Source of the DNA: Onthophagus taurus
Lineage: Eukaryota > Arthropoda > Insecta > Coleoptera > Scarabaeidae
Assembly (NCBI RefSeq): GCF_036711975.1
Contig: NC_091972.1
Coordinates: forward strand, 6,205,001 to 6,269,000
Direction: 5' to 3'
DNA: 64,000 nucleotides
Below, piece after piece: positions 13,501 through 23,945 of this stretch; the stretch's first letter is position 1; every line of letters starts with the position of its first letter. Both the position numbers and the translations under genes were made by a program. Below the pieces are notes generated by a model. That model was not told the origin of the DNA and did no database searches. It was given only the letters and a program-made list of their open reading frames with translations.

Positions 13501-16500
13501 AGATAAACATCTCCATTCTCCCCATACTTGGGCGATAAAAACAATTTTTTTTGCTGTTTTGGTACCTCTCTTCTCGTAAATCCCCGAAGGAAAAGAATTA
13601 AATGGCGATTTTAAATCGTCCCTTGCGAAACATTTTAAAGACTCAACGGCGAAGATCTCCATCTCTCTTAAGTATCTTTAAGAGGAGGAGAAGTCCAAGC
13701 AAAATGTAGGTTAACCTCTGAATTAAGCACGGTCGTTTTTGGTGTAATCATCTGAAGTTTACGACTGCATTGAGGATATTTTAACCCAGCTTAACCGTCA
13801 AGTTACATCATCAACAACATCTCACAAACAAGTACTTAATCGAAATTTTATACAGAATGTTTTAAAAATAATTTTGAATATTATTTTTTGTTGGTGTAAT
13901 TACAGTACAACGTCGATGTAACGGATTAATATGGAGAAGGGAGTGTCCATTATATGAATAATTTCATAAATTCGGACAGCTATCCACATCGTTGCGTTCA
14001 GTGTACGTGGGCTTATATTTATACCAAGAATGGTAGAATCTAAGAGGACTGCTACATCCCGGGAACAGGTGGATAGACCGAAGGCCCGTTCGTGACGTCA
14101 ACGCTGAATAACAATTAAACACAATACCTAGAACTAGAATCATTCAGGTTTAGCCGAACGTCTCTCAAGAAGGCTAAACCCGAACGATTCTAGTTCTATG
14201 TATAGGTTAGTTCTAGTAACACTGTTAGTGTAAATCTAGTGACAGTACTAGTATAAAACTAGAACTATCACCAGACCTAGAACTAGAAACATTCTGGTTT
14301 AGCCGTCTTAAGAGAGCCTAACCCGAATGTTTCTAGTTCTAGGTCTAGTGATAGTTCTACTTTTAGTTTAATAAAAATATATAAAAATTTAGCGCTGTAA
14401 CCAGAAACCGAACCAGAAAGTTTCGGACTTAGGAGTGTGTCTTCAGACGCTATACAAATTTACATTTATATTTTTTAATGTAAAAAAAATTTCAAGGAGA
14501 TGAAGTAATTATAAATCCTTCATTTTCAAAAAATGTACGTTGTAATCAACAAGATGGAACATCCTGTATCTTTACGGAAATTCGATCGGCTAAAACAATG
14601 GGTTGGAGACCTTCGGATTCTTTTTCTTTCTTTTTTCTTTAATATTTCGTTAGCTCTAAAAATCTCGTTATTCACTTGAAATTCAAATAAAAGATTTCAA
14701 AGAGATAATAATCAGAGATCTACATGGAATTTGACGCAAGATGAAGAGAAACTATTCGAGGAGCTTCTTAATTACAACAAAAACAGCATAAAAAATGTTT
14801 ACAACGACGTGGGTTCTTTTTCTTTTTCCTTTTTCGTGTTGCAGTGCTCTAAATTACTAAGCGCTTATAAAGAGTGGTCGCTTCGATAAATGTTTTGCAA
14901 TGAATTTTTTTTTTCGTTTGCGAAACTCTTCTCGCAAAATGATCGTGCTTCTTGCAATTCGGTTTCTTATTATTCTTACGGATATTAAAGAAAATGTTGA
15001 AACCGAGTTTTAAAATGATTTCGTAAAAATAGGTTGCATTAAACAAGATTAAAAAATGTAGAGATGTCGATAATTGTTTTCAATTTTATTCTCATGGATT
15101 GTAATTTACATCATAAATACCATAAATACCGTAAGAATGGCATCACGACCTTTAATTTTTATTACAAGAAAAAATAAAGTTGCTATTATAACGGAGAATT
15201 GTAAATGTTATTTGTAATCTTCCTTAAAAAATTGTTTTAATAAAAACATATTTGATTTCGTTTATGTAATAAAGATTAATTACTACTATATAATTGAAAA
15301 ATTCTTGAAAATCTCTTAAGTGTTAAAGTTAAAAGTTTTGCGCAAAAACCCAACCCAACCTAGTTTTGATGTTTTAAAATCGACTACTAAATAGAGATTG
15401 GCATCCTGTCGTTAACCGTTTCCAGTTGTGTTTATCTTTTTTTCACTTCACCTGGATATTAGTCAACAGAGGAATGAAAATTAAAAGTTATAATTATTTT
15501 ATAACTCACTATGCATAAATGTCAATGCTAAATGGCTAAATGGAATTAAAAATCGTTTTGGAATGGTGACAAAAATAGGTCAAATCAATTCATTTATTGG
15601 TTAAAATTTATATTGATTGAGTTCAAAAATTGTGAAATTCACTTAAATTAATTTTCTGATTGCTTAACACATTAGTTAATATTTTATTTACATTTAATGA
15701 CACTGATTTAGCTTTGTATAATCTTTACTCCAAGAGGAAGATCCTGATTATCGGACTTGTTAATCATTACTTTTGTACAGTAGTATAATAAGATGAATGA
15801 ATATACAGTGTTTCCCAAAAGTAATGTAAAATAAATTCGCTGAGACGGGTCTAAAGATTTAAATTTTTTGCAATTTTTTGGTAACCATGGTAACCAATTG
15901 TTAGGAATATTTTATTAAAGACAAATTGATTGCCATATCTTGGAGAATTTTGTAGATAGTTGATGTTTCAAAATGTCGTTTTCATATATTCTGGGCGTTT
16001 AACATATTTAGTCAGTACGGACAAGACATTGCAGTAGAACTTTAGCGTTGCTCAAGAGTACCATTCCGGCTCCTTCAGTTTCATTTAAGCAACTTAGGCA
16101 GTATTCAATAATGTAGACTCCAATAACTCTCTTCCAGTTAATTTTCAATATCGTATCATCTTCCAGTACAGATTGTTGGTTTCGTGTGGCATCACGTCAT
16201 CAAGTTTCAAGGTGCGGTCGAAGTATTGAAATCGGCTGTTTTTCTTTTCCGGGCGGTATTCTCAATTTGGTTCTGGTATTAACGCTTTTGTATTTCCTAT
16301 CGGTGTTGGGTTCCGCGTCAATTCGGGGCATAATGTGTTTATGGCATCTCTTGCACAATTTTGAAGTTGTTAATCGTCGATACTTCTGAATTGAACTGCC
16401 CGAAATCATGTCTTTCTAGATTCTTCGAGTCCTTCCCCGATAGAGTGGGTTTCCTATTATGACGAGTCTTAGGCAAGCATGTAACTGTCCCTGTTTGCAA

Positions 16501-19500
16501 CCTGGAGCCGTCCCTGGCCTCAAATGTAGCTCCATCCTATCACAGTCAAATCTCAGTACAATGTCAAATGTGCTTCTGTCAATTTCGTTCTTTATTACCT
16601 GGATGTAGATGATAGCATTTGTATGATAGATGAGTGAATCTTTTTCGATTTTCGGCAGATTTTGACTAATTGACAATGATACAAATATATGCGCCAACAA
16701 GATTTGATAAAAAATTTGTTCTTAAATCTTTCAAAACACTCTGTACATTATAATTTTCTTTTTAATTAATTTACATAATTTCAATTGTATATAATTTTTC
16801 ATCAAAACGACATAAAATTAAAATATTGTTGCGATAGAACAACTTAAGCAATAAACGACCAATATCAACTAAATGACGACGGCTACGTCTCGTTGCAGAA
16901 ACGCACTCATAACCATTAAACCGTTATATTGTGACATAATATCATAACTGTATACCGATTTGAAATTATCCCGTTCGAAGGTCTGCTGATAGAAAACTAT
17001 TGCAACTCGCCGCATACCACCAAGCCACGCAGCGTTTTTAGCATTGAAGGCCAAAACTCAAAGTTACAATTCCAACCAACCACTTTTCCCCCAACCCTTT
17101 CATTGTTGTTGTAATAAGTTTGTTGTTAAATGGGCGCGTCCGGAATTGCGTTTGTAATTATTATTAAATCACGCCGACCGACGGTTTCTTTCGTTTCCTA
17201 TTTCATTATCATCGCCATCACGGTTGTTATTATCGATTGGCAATTAGCCCTGTCCCCGGCTTCTTCGATTTGACCTCTTCGACATTTGACATTACTACAC
17301 TGTGTTATGTAAGGAGAGAGAGGCGAAGTGCCGACCTGGATTGTAAAAAAAATGAAGCTAGATGAAAAAAAACCTCTATAAAAATTGTGTTTTGTGGTCG
17401 TCTGCGTAGAAATTAAAAAAAATTATTTGGAGAAACCTCTACTTAGAACTTCTTTGCATAAGTTTTATTTTTTTCAAAACTGAAGGTTATTATTGTGTAT
17501 TTTGTATAAATGGATTTGAAATAGATGTTAGAAAATAGAAAAAAAACTGGAAGAAAAATTGTTACTGTAAACATTACAAAATTGACCTAAGTTTATTTTT
17601 AACCAATTGTGCCGGATCGTTAATCTAGATTTATTGTCAATTTTTATTCTGATCAAGATGATTATGGAACCAGGATAATAAACGAAAAACCTTATACAGA
17701 GTTAATAGGTTGTCTGATGTATTTATTGTTGGTGATACGACCTACTCGAATGTAGCCGTAAACTACTTTAGCAGATTTCAAAGCAATGCGAAAGATACAC
17801 ATTGGAAAGGACTGAAAAGAATCCTTCGACACACTCAAGAATCGTTGAACGCTTATTTTATGGAAGAGATTCAATGAATGGGATTTTAACTTATACAGAT
17901 GCTAGTTGTACCACAAGTAGTTGGAATTTAATGAAAAATGTTACCAAGTTGAATATTATCAAATTGTATATAAGCAGAATTTTAAGAAATAGAGAATTAA
18001 TTAAATGTTTCGCTTTAAGACTTACTTTCTCTTTCATTAACATGTACTTACTAAATAAAATGTTAATGAAATAAAATAATTTCAGAGATACAGTTATCCA
18101 GAAATAAATCTCATAGCCAACATTAACACTTAATAATTACCTTCAACCACTAATGGCCCATAATAAAATTACTAGTACTTGACATTTAAAGATAGATAGA
18201 TACATACTTTTCTTTTTAACCCACTAAAATAAAACCAATCCATACTTACAACTTACAGCAACTTTACAGTTACCAATTACAACACCTATGAGTTAAAATT
18301 AATTACTTGGCGCAGTAAAAATTAATTAATTAGCACGTAAATGCAATGATCCCAACAAAAAATTCTCCCTTTTAAAAAGAACATTCCTTTCTAAACAAAC
18401 ATTTACGGAAATCTTGCAAAATTTAATTAAAATAATTTAAAATTAAGTAAACAATGAAGTTTTGATTTCATCCTCGTCTTCGAAAAGTAGAAACCGTAAA
18501 ATCTTTCATAACCCAATCAATACATACTAATTTTGTTACAAAGTAAAATTGAATAATAGAGAACGTCTTGTTTGTACTAAAATGATGTAAGATTTCGTGT
18601 CGGTTCTGCACTCTTAAACATAACCAGGTAATCGACGTGTTTCTCCCATAAGATGCAAAGTAAACAAGAATTTTTTGTTATTTGCAAGTTTCGTGTCGCG
18701 TTTGAAAACTTTCACCAAAACATGAAATAAAAATTATTTGTACTCACAAAATTGACAAAGTTTTAAATAGCGAGACATTATTAATTTTAAAATGAAAAAT
18801 TACATAAGATTATCGATGAAGTAAGCTATTAAAAAATCACTTAAAAAATTACGACTAAACAAAACGTAATGTACCGATAATAATTTTGTTATTAATAGAA
18901 ATATTATATCATAAGATGATATATGTCCACCCATTAAATAATACAGTAAAATGTATAACAGTAACAACTTATAACAAATTACATAACTCTTTAATCAGAT
19001 TTGAAACAAAAAAGAAACAATTCTTTCAAATGAATCAACTAGTTATCAAACACGACAATTATCGATTGGTAATTGTTAACTTAATTACCCCTTGTTATTA
19101 CAGTTTTATGCGTTTATGGCGAAACGTATAGATGGAAAAGATAACCGTCCTATTAGAAATATAAATACAAATTTTTTAAGACTTTGAGGATATCTTGTGT
19201 TTCACTTTTACCATTTAGAACGTACCGTACGCGTTCCTGTCTCAATTGTTGTTTATTGTTACGATTATGTAACACTTTACCATTATTTATTAGTAAATCT
19301 GATTCCAGTGACAATAAAATTATCAATAAGATTTTTTCCTTGAAAATCCAATTAAATAATTAAGTGTAAAAAATATATCACGAACATTTGTATTCAAAAA
19401 ATCAAAGAATCCATTGGAAATAGTTTTTAAAGAATGCTCCATTCCGCTTAATTGGTCCGCTGTTTAATAGAGCATTCGCTTAATAGGGACAAAATATGGA

Positions 19501-22500
19501 AGAACGAAACTTTTTATGTACTAAAAGTTAATACTATGTTTCAGTTTCACATAACTATCGTGAACCTCAAAATTAACACAAAACATAAATTGCCTTGAAT
19601 TAATTCGTCCTGGACCCACCATATTTGGGAAAGATTCCGAGGGGTTCATAAAACATCTCTACCCCATGATGATGGCCACATAAATTTGCACAGTACAACC
19701 CTAGTACAACTTTCTACACTTTGTCACCACCTCGATATGATGAATAATGTTAATAAATAAGGATTCTACCTTTAGCTATGAAAAGGTCCAAACTGCTATT
19801 TATAACATATATGGAGCTATGTGCTGTCTCAATTTTCGGCCACCGATGTTACGATAATTAGGTTACATTTAGCTGTTAACCGCAAGGAAAGAGAGAATAT
19901 GGTGGTATCGTTTTATCTCTACCACATTCAATGTCGTCGAGCTAAATAAGTACATAGAATTATGTCATCGAATGCGACGACAAAACTCACTCAACAACTT
20001 GAAGAAGTACCTTCTTAGATTATATATCGTTTATGAATACTACTACAGCTTCCATGGATATCTCGTAATCAATCCATAATTAGCTTCCGATATCGTGTCA
20101 ATGTCGGGTCAAAAAAAGAAACTGTGGCTTGAGCTAGTAATCCAGCAAAGTGTCCCGATTGAAGAAATGACATTGAAGGATGACAATTCTTACATCGACA
20201 ACCTATGAAAAAGTCTTCAGTTTCTAATAACTATTTTTTTTCTACAGCTTTGAATGTATCTACTGTAGACAAATGACTACTGGCTAAAATTATCTGCGAT
20301 GAGGAAAAAAATGAGCTGTAAATACGTTCTCACAGTGCAAAACATTAAGATCGAAGAACAGAAGAGATTACACCATCCATATTTCAACAAGGACTAGTAC
20401 TATATATGAAGAAAATCTTCTAAGACTGTCTGGCGCTTCACTAGGATCGAAGTCTTTCACATCGATTGACTTTTTTTGAGTGAATTCGTTGAAAAGGCAA
20501 TGAAAAGAAGAGTACCTGTGCAATTACTACACAGGGACTTTTCTCTACACAATAGACTATCAGATCCTAATAATGCTAACATTCAGGGCGAGTCTGCAAG
20601 AAATCCGCACTGGGTAATAAAACCACATTCTTTATAATTAACGAAGCTTTATTAGAATTTATCTAAATTCATCACCCCGAAACACACAACAATTTGTTTT
20701 AGTCATCAAGTAGAATAGTGATTCTACACTATTCTAGTGAGTCTATTTTGTACTCATCACCAAACTACAGATTTCTTCACCAAACTCTGGATAAATACTC
20801 CAGAGTTCCTCAAAGAGAACTGACGAATCACAGATGATATCCGAGATGCACCTCTAGGTGCAGTGTGGTACGTACAATTTTATTCGTAGATAATAAAATA
20901 TTATAAGCAACTTCGTTTATGTTAAGTAATCCTCTCACGTTTTAGCAGATTTGTTTACATTATTTGACATTTGCAAATAAAGTTTCCAGTTTTCATTCAG
21001 AATCTTTTAACCACTTGTATCAACAAATCTAATAAAAAGAACCGAATTCTATAACTAACCTTGAAATTCGCAAATATTTGAAGAATTCAGGTTTAATTTT
21101 AATGATTTTTTTATTTTTGAAATAAAAAGGCCTTCATATTAATTAAAAAGTAGTTTAGGAAATTTTATTTTCATATTTAGTGTAAAGAAATGGACGAGAA
21201 AAATACAATGTCATCAACAATACCTTACTTTTTTTTTGGATATTAGTCATATTTGGACTTTACTCACTTTCAGAAATTTATTTCTCAAAATATATTACAA
21301 CTTTGAATTAGTTTGCATTATTTAAGATAGAAGTGAATTGTCTTACGTAATCAAATAAGTTACCAGACCCATATTTCCTCAGTTAAATGATTCAAATAAC
21401 GGATTATATAATCAAAATGTTGTTGCCCTTTTTCGTACACCGAGACAAAAACAACAACAAATGCATTGACATTTTCGGTAAAATATTGTTTTTAATTTTT
21501 ACAGTTAGTGTGCTTTATGCAATAATCAATTTCCTTAAGTATTAAATTTCAGGGCGAAACGAAATATCGAAACGAATTTTCATTATACAATCGTAAAGAA
21601 TGAACTTTCGACATTTTCGTTTCTCAAGTGAACCAAAAAAAGCTAACAAAAGTGGAAATAATACATAAATAAATTGTTGTAATTGTTAAATTATGTAACC
21701 TAAAATTATTATTTTTTTAAATATTTCTTTCTTTATAATTAAATTCCATTTTGATTCATACTGACAAGCTCAATGTCTCACGGAAGTAAATACACCATAA
21801 ATACATAAGTAGAGATCGGGCACAAGGACTTTTAAAGAAACAAATTATGTAAAGATCAAGCCGACAAATTCACTTAATCATATTCCTTTAATAAACGAGA
21901 GAGAAAAGGAAAATCCATCTTCTTCGTTCATAAATCACAAGATAAAACGTAATTATGTGTATAATAAGACATAATAATGAAGTATAAATATAAAAAATAT
22001 ATATGGAGATTGTTGGCTTTAAACAATTCCAATAACGAATTTAATACGTTATGCTTTCTATTTACCAGTTAAGAAATAGTTTTGTTATATAATCTGCAAC
22101 TAATCGTGAAAATTATTTAATTAAAATGTAAAAATAAAATTTTGATTAACCATTTATATTATTTGAATTAAAATGTACCAGATGTTTCAAAAGTTATTTA
22201 TTTTTTAGTTGATTGTGTATTTAATCGACATTAAAGTGTTAGATTACAAGAAATTACAACACCATTTTTTTTATTTCATTGAGTTATATCGTGATAAAAA
22301 CTTGATATAATCGTGTATCAAAACGTAATTACACAAGATTATAACTTGCTTGACATAACATTTTTCTAACATTACAGTTACTTTACGTTTGTGTCAATAA
22401 GCACGGTTTATTTTCAAAAGGAATGGGTTTGAATAAATGCTTTTTTAACAAAGTTGTTATATGTTGAATAATGTAGAAGCAAATTTTGATTACGTAAAAC

Positions 22501-23938
22501 CGGTCGTTTTGTATAATCGGTGTCGTTTTATACCTTTTTAATCATTCAACCGACTATTAATTAAATTATTAATTCCGAATTTTTAATAATTTTTTATAGA
22601 CTTTTAAAAGAACAAGAAGAAATAAAAGTAAAGATGACTCTATTAAAAGCTCGTCAATATTGTTATTGCTATTAAAAGTGAGGAAAATGCGACTAAAATA
22701 AAATAACTTTTAAATTAGTAAATAAAATAAATCAATTATAAATGTAAATAAACTTAATCTCGGTTAGTCTAGTAAAAACACTAAAATTCAGTACTTAATA
22801 GTTATTAATAGTAATATAATATTTATGTGCTAAGGTCATGAAATTGTATCATAGGGCTACATTTACTCAAAGCCGAGGTGCTACAATCAACACCGTCAAA
22901 GATAGCAATGAGATTATTGTACCTTTACAACTAAAAATTGACGTAAATTTTTTGTATGGCCTAAATCTATCATTGATAATACTACATATATGCTAAGACT
23001 ATGACATTTTGTCTTTGGGGCGAAATACCTTGTAGCCGAGGCGCTACAATCGATATTATAAATGAAAGACTTAGGTTGGACTTTGATAAGCAACTATATT
23101 TAATCAGTGTTACTTGACATTTAACACGATATGCCCCCTAACATCGGAAACCACGCAAACACGATCGATTTTCCCGTTGTTAAGCAGACGTAGTTTCGAG
23201 TCTCATACTTTTTGACAAAGATGTTAATATCTTTGCGTATGAGATCTGGACCTACAATGATGACTGGCAACACTACGATTTGTTCAGGACGTCCCAATAC
23301 GAAATACTGCTCATTGATCAATGCTACAAAAGTTGTGCAGCATAAGGAAGAGTAACTATTTGCTAGATAAACCTGAATGTTTCTAGTGCTAGGTCTAGTG
23401 TTAGTTCTAGTTTTGCCTTAGCATTATTATTAGAACTAACACTAGACCTAGAACTAGAAACATTCAATATAATATATTGAAACTGCTTATACAGTACAGA
23501 GTTCCACAACGATCAGTCCTTGGGCCTATTTCATTTTTATTCATTAATGACCTATTGACACAAAACAATATCAACAATAAAATTGTTGTGTTTTCTGACT
23601 TTAGTAATGAATGATATAAAATGAGGAATACAAATGTTTTGCCGAAATCGTCTTAACATTAAGACTACAAACTTTAAATGATACTAAATAAATAGGCTAA
23701 TTAAATAATTCGGAATCCACTTTGATACTAAATTGTCATGGAAAGAATATGTTTTTATTTCGTTAGAAGATTAGATAGATTACCTAACAGTAATTGATGC
23801 CTTTACGAATGAAAGTTTTTTTATAAAACCTTTTATAATTATTAATTATCTAAATTTACTTACATCATAAGCACACGCAGTTAAGATCCACGTCACGATC
23901 AGCACCAAAACATGTCCAAATAGCGACGACGTTGCCAT
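1583..23938 (-). CDS. ADAMTS-family secreted metalloprotease, N-terminal part (signal peptide and propeptide), continues off the left edge
   Basis: Four minus-strand exons join in frame at good splice sites: 23864-23938 (25 codons from ATG), 9648-9711, 8884-9197 and 1583-1678. The first encodes a hydrophobic signal peptide (core HVLVLIVTWILTACA). The rest reads as an M12B/ADAMTS prodomain: a MTIEELKSTFHV stretch, PEYEVI, a possible furin-type RNKR site, a low-complexity Ser/Lys/Asp region, the diagnostic LKLRAFGKDVHLNL motif, and a DEDNQAAILL segment near the end. The metalloprotease (HEXXH), disintegrin and thrombospondin repeats would lie beyond position 1 and are not seen. ADAMTS enzymes are secreted and cleave extracellular matrix proteoglycans and collagens; which insect member this is (AdamTS-A, -B or stall type) cannot be decided. 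Introns of about 14 kb and 7.2 kb make this the largest unit in the window. Exon joins are inferred by eye. Confidence 0.75.
1679..8883 (-). other. Intron of the ADAMTS-like gene (about 7.2 kb)
   Basis: No coding exon is recognised here. The sequence is AT-rich, with patches of higher GC and mixed sequence, notably about 6350-6560 and 7000-7300, that could be regulatory because they stand out from the background. Short open frames on both strands look like chance. About 3300-4150 has a repeat-like texture but I could not tie it to an element family. Confidence 0.4.
9198..9647 (-). other. Short intron of the ADAMTS-like gene
   Basis: This intron lies between the exons 8884-9197 and 9648-9711. 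It begins with GTAAG and ends with a pyrimidine-rich tract and TAG, read on the minus strand. AT-rich; nothing else seen. Confidence 0.6.
9712..11345 (-). other. Intron of the ADAMTS-like gene, left part
   Basis: No gene or recognisable element. A patch at about 9880-10050 has more GC and CpG than its surroundings and might be a regulatory element; this is a composition judgement only. Confidence 0.35.
11346..11525. repeat. Imperfect inverted repeat
   Basis: A 13-bp perfect arm, CGATTTCATTGAT at 11356-11368, is repeated inverted at 11508-11520. An imperfect extension runs inward (GATATCGAT..ATAGTATTG against its near-complement before 11508). The GC-richer interior contains further partly complementary stretches. 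It lies directly beside the transposase remnant and may be part of the same or another insertion. Confidence 0.5.
11565..12120 (-). pseudogene. Degenerate IS630/Tc1-mariner superfamily transposase
   Basis: Read on the minus strand with frame changes, this is a decayed DDE transposase. In order it shows DFCKKIIWSDEAHFHLNGYV, a cysteine/histidine QNCHIWVSEN stretch, then DMWFQHDGSTCHTAHET containing the catalytic-region aspartate, then LTPLDF followed by a damaged LWGYLK-type motif, and finally a C-terminal helix region with NPATIPELKENIRRA and a QQSHGGHLVDIIF end. This is the pattern of the mariner-like transposases found in many copies in insect genomes. At least three frameshifts or stops (for example just after the VSENLHAI stretch and in the LTPLDF region) make it non-functional. 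It sits in an intron of the ADAMTS-like gene, on the same strand. The N-terminal DNA-binding part is not recognised, and terminal repeats were not found. Confidence 0.85.
12181..14124. other. Intronic stretch with no firmly supported gene
   Basis: AT-rich DNA in the large ADAMTS-like intron. A plus-strand open frame at 13072-13344 is listed separately as doubtful. The stretch at about 13905-14060 begins with CAGTACAACGTCGATGTAAC, a style of end seen in pogo/Tigger-type elements, but no partner end was found. Confidence 0.35.
13072..13344 (+). CDS. Doubtful small open reading frame, 90 codons
   Basis: It starts MEEIPRLERKKSTHTRTTW and has a mixed, protein-like amino-acid composition for the first 60 or so residues before becoming Phe/Asn-rich. 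I do not recognise any family, signal peptide or domain. It lies antisense inside an intron of the ADAMTS-like gene. It could be a nested single-exon gene, an exon of something larger, or chance. The last third looks like background AT-rich sequence, so if it is real the coding part may end earlier. Confidence 0.2.
   Translation: MEEIPRLERKKSTHTRTTWLNWLYNPRAITRLHYQQQDFMADSKFIDEIKSISWHQKDYLHSSFSHFNFNFFKVFNSYFLNKNFTLNNDV
14125..14370. repeat. Foldback repeat family, locus A (two hairpins)
   Basis: Two consecutive palindromic units are built from the words CTAGAACTAGAA, CATTCGGGTTTAGCC and TTCTAGTTCTAGG. The first arm pair is at about 14128-14155 and 14172-14200, the second at about 14275-14304 and 14316-14343. 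The loop carries a TCTCTCAAGA-type core. The same words occur at four other loci in the window (about 23.4, 36.2, 50.3 and 60.5 kb). Confidence 0.85.
14371..16011. other. Intronic stretch, no gene seen
   Basis: AT-rich. From about 15808 the words ACAGTGTTTCCCAAAAGTAA resemble the outer end of a dispersed repeat, but the other end was not located. Confidence 0.35.
16012..16700 (-). pseudogene. Unidentified coding-like remnant in several minus-strand frames
   Basis: GC-richer DNA in which minus-strand frames stay open in succession. About 16416-16700 includes FDCDRMELHLRPGTAPGC. About 16200-16409 includes a CKRCHKHIMPRI knuckle (CX2C). A frame without an ATG from about 16196 to 16012 reads QQSVLEDDTILKINWKRV and ends CLSCLNETEGAGMVLLSNAK and a little more. 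The pieces are in different frames, so if they belong together the gene is broken. I do not recognise the family. It could be a retrotransposed or transposon-derived remnant. Plus-strand frames over the same DNA look like shadows. Confidence 0.3.
16701..17690. other. Intronic stretch with a GC-richer block
   Basis: No gene seen. About 17010-17340 has higher GC with CpG-containing words and no coherent reading frame, which fits a non-coding regulatory element better than an exon. This rests on composition alone. Confidence 0.3.
17695..17930 (+). pseudogene. Ty1/copia retrotransposon fragment (end of RT / start of RNase H region)
   Basis: Plus-strand frames read LIGCLMYLLLVIRPTR, then after a one-base frame change AVNYFSRFQSNAKDTHWKGL followed by KRILRHTQESL and, after a stop, ILTYTDASC. 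This is the copia Pol signature usually seen as GCLLYL..TRPD..AVN..SRF..P...HW...KRILRYLKGT, then the TDADW of RNase H. Frameshift and stop show it is dead. Only about 240 bp are left; no LTRs are recognised nearby. It sits antisense in an intron of the ADAMTS-like gene. Confidence 0.85.
17931..23370. other. Intronic stretch, about 5.4 kb, no gene recognised
   Basis: Mostly AT-rich background. About 19440-19495 contains CGCTTAATTGGTCCGC and CGCTTAATAGGGAC, sub-repeats like those in the ends of Tigger/pogo elements. The following kilobase (about 19600-20620) has higher complexity but no readable transposase. About 22870-23060 contains a near-repeat, GCCGAGGTGCTACAATC and GCCGAGGCGCTACAATC, about 165 bases apart. 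Confidence 0.35.
23375..23465. repeat. Foldback repeat family, locus B: near-perfect 35-bp hairpin
   Basis: Arms at 23375-23409 and 23431-23465 are complementary over 35 bp with a single mismatch (position 14 of the left arm), around a 21-base loop. The arm begins GAATGTTTCTAGTGCTAGGT and contains CTAGTGTTAGTTCTA, the same words as the other foldback loci. This is the simplest copy, one hairpin only. Confidence 0.92.
23490..23800 (+). pseudogene. Jockey/CR1-like LINE reverse transcriptase remnant
   Basis: The plus strand reads YRVPQRSVLGPISFLFINDL followed by a short spacer and VVFSDFSNE. This is the non-LTR RT block normally written VPQGS.LGP.LF..YINDL...FADD; the catalytic FADD has decayed to FSDF. 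A stop follows, and further along FGIHFDTKLSWKE matches the FLGI..D..L.W region that follows the catalytic domain in these elements. It ends next to the signal-peptide exon of the ADAMTS-like gene, on the opposite strand. Confidence 0.85.
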
Positions 23939-23945
23939 TTTGGTC

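Noticed and set aside
19440-20640. Possible Tigger/pogo element
   Set aside because: Only terminal-like sub-repeats at one end were seen; no transposase motif could be read and no opposite end found.
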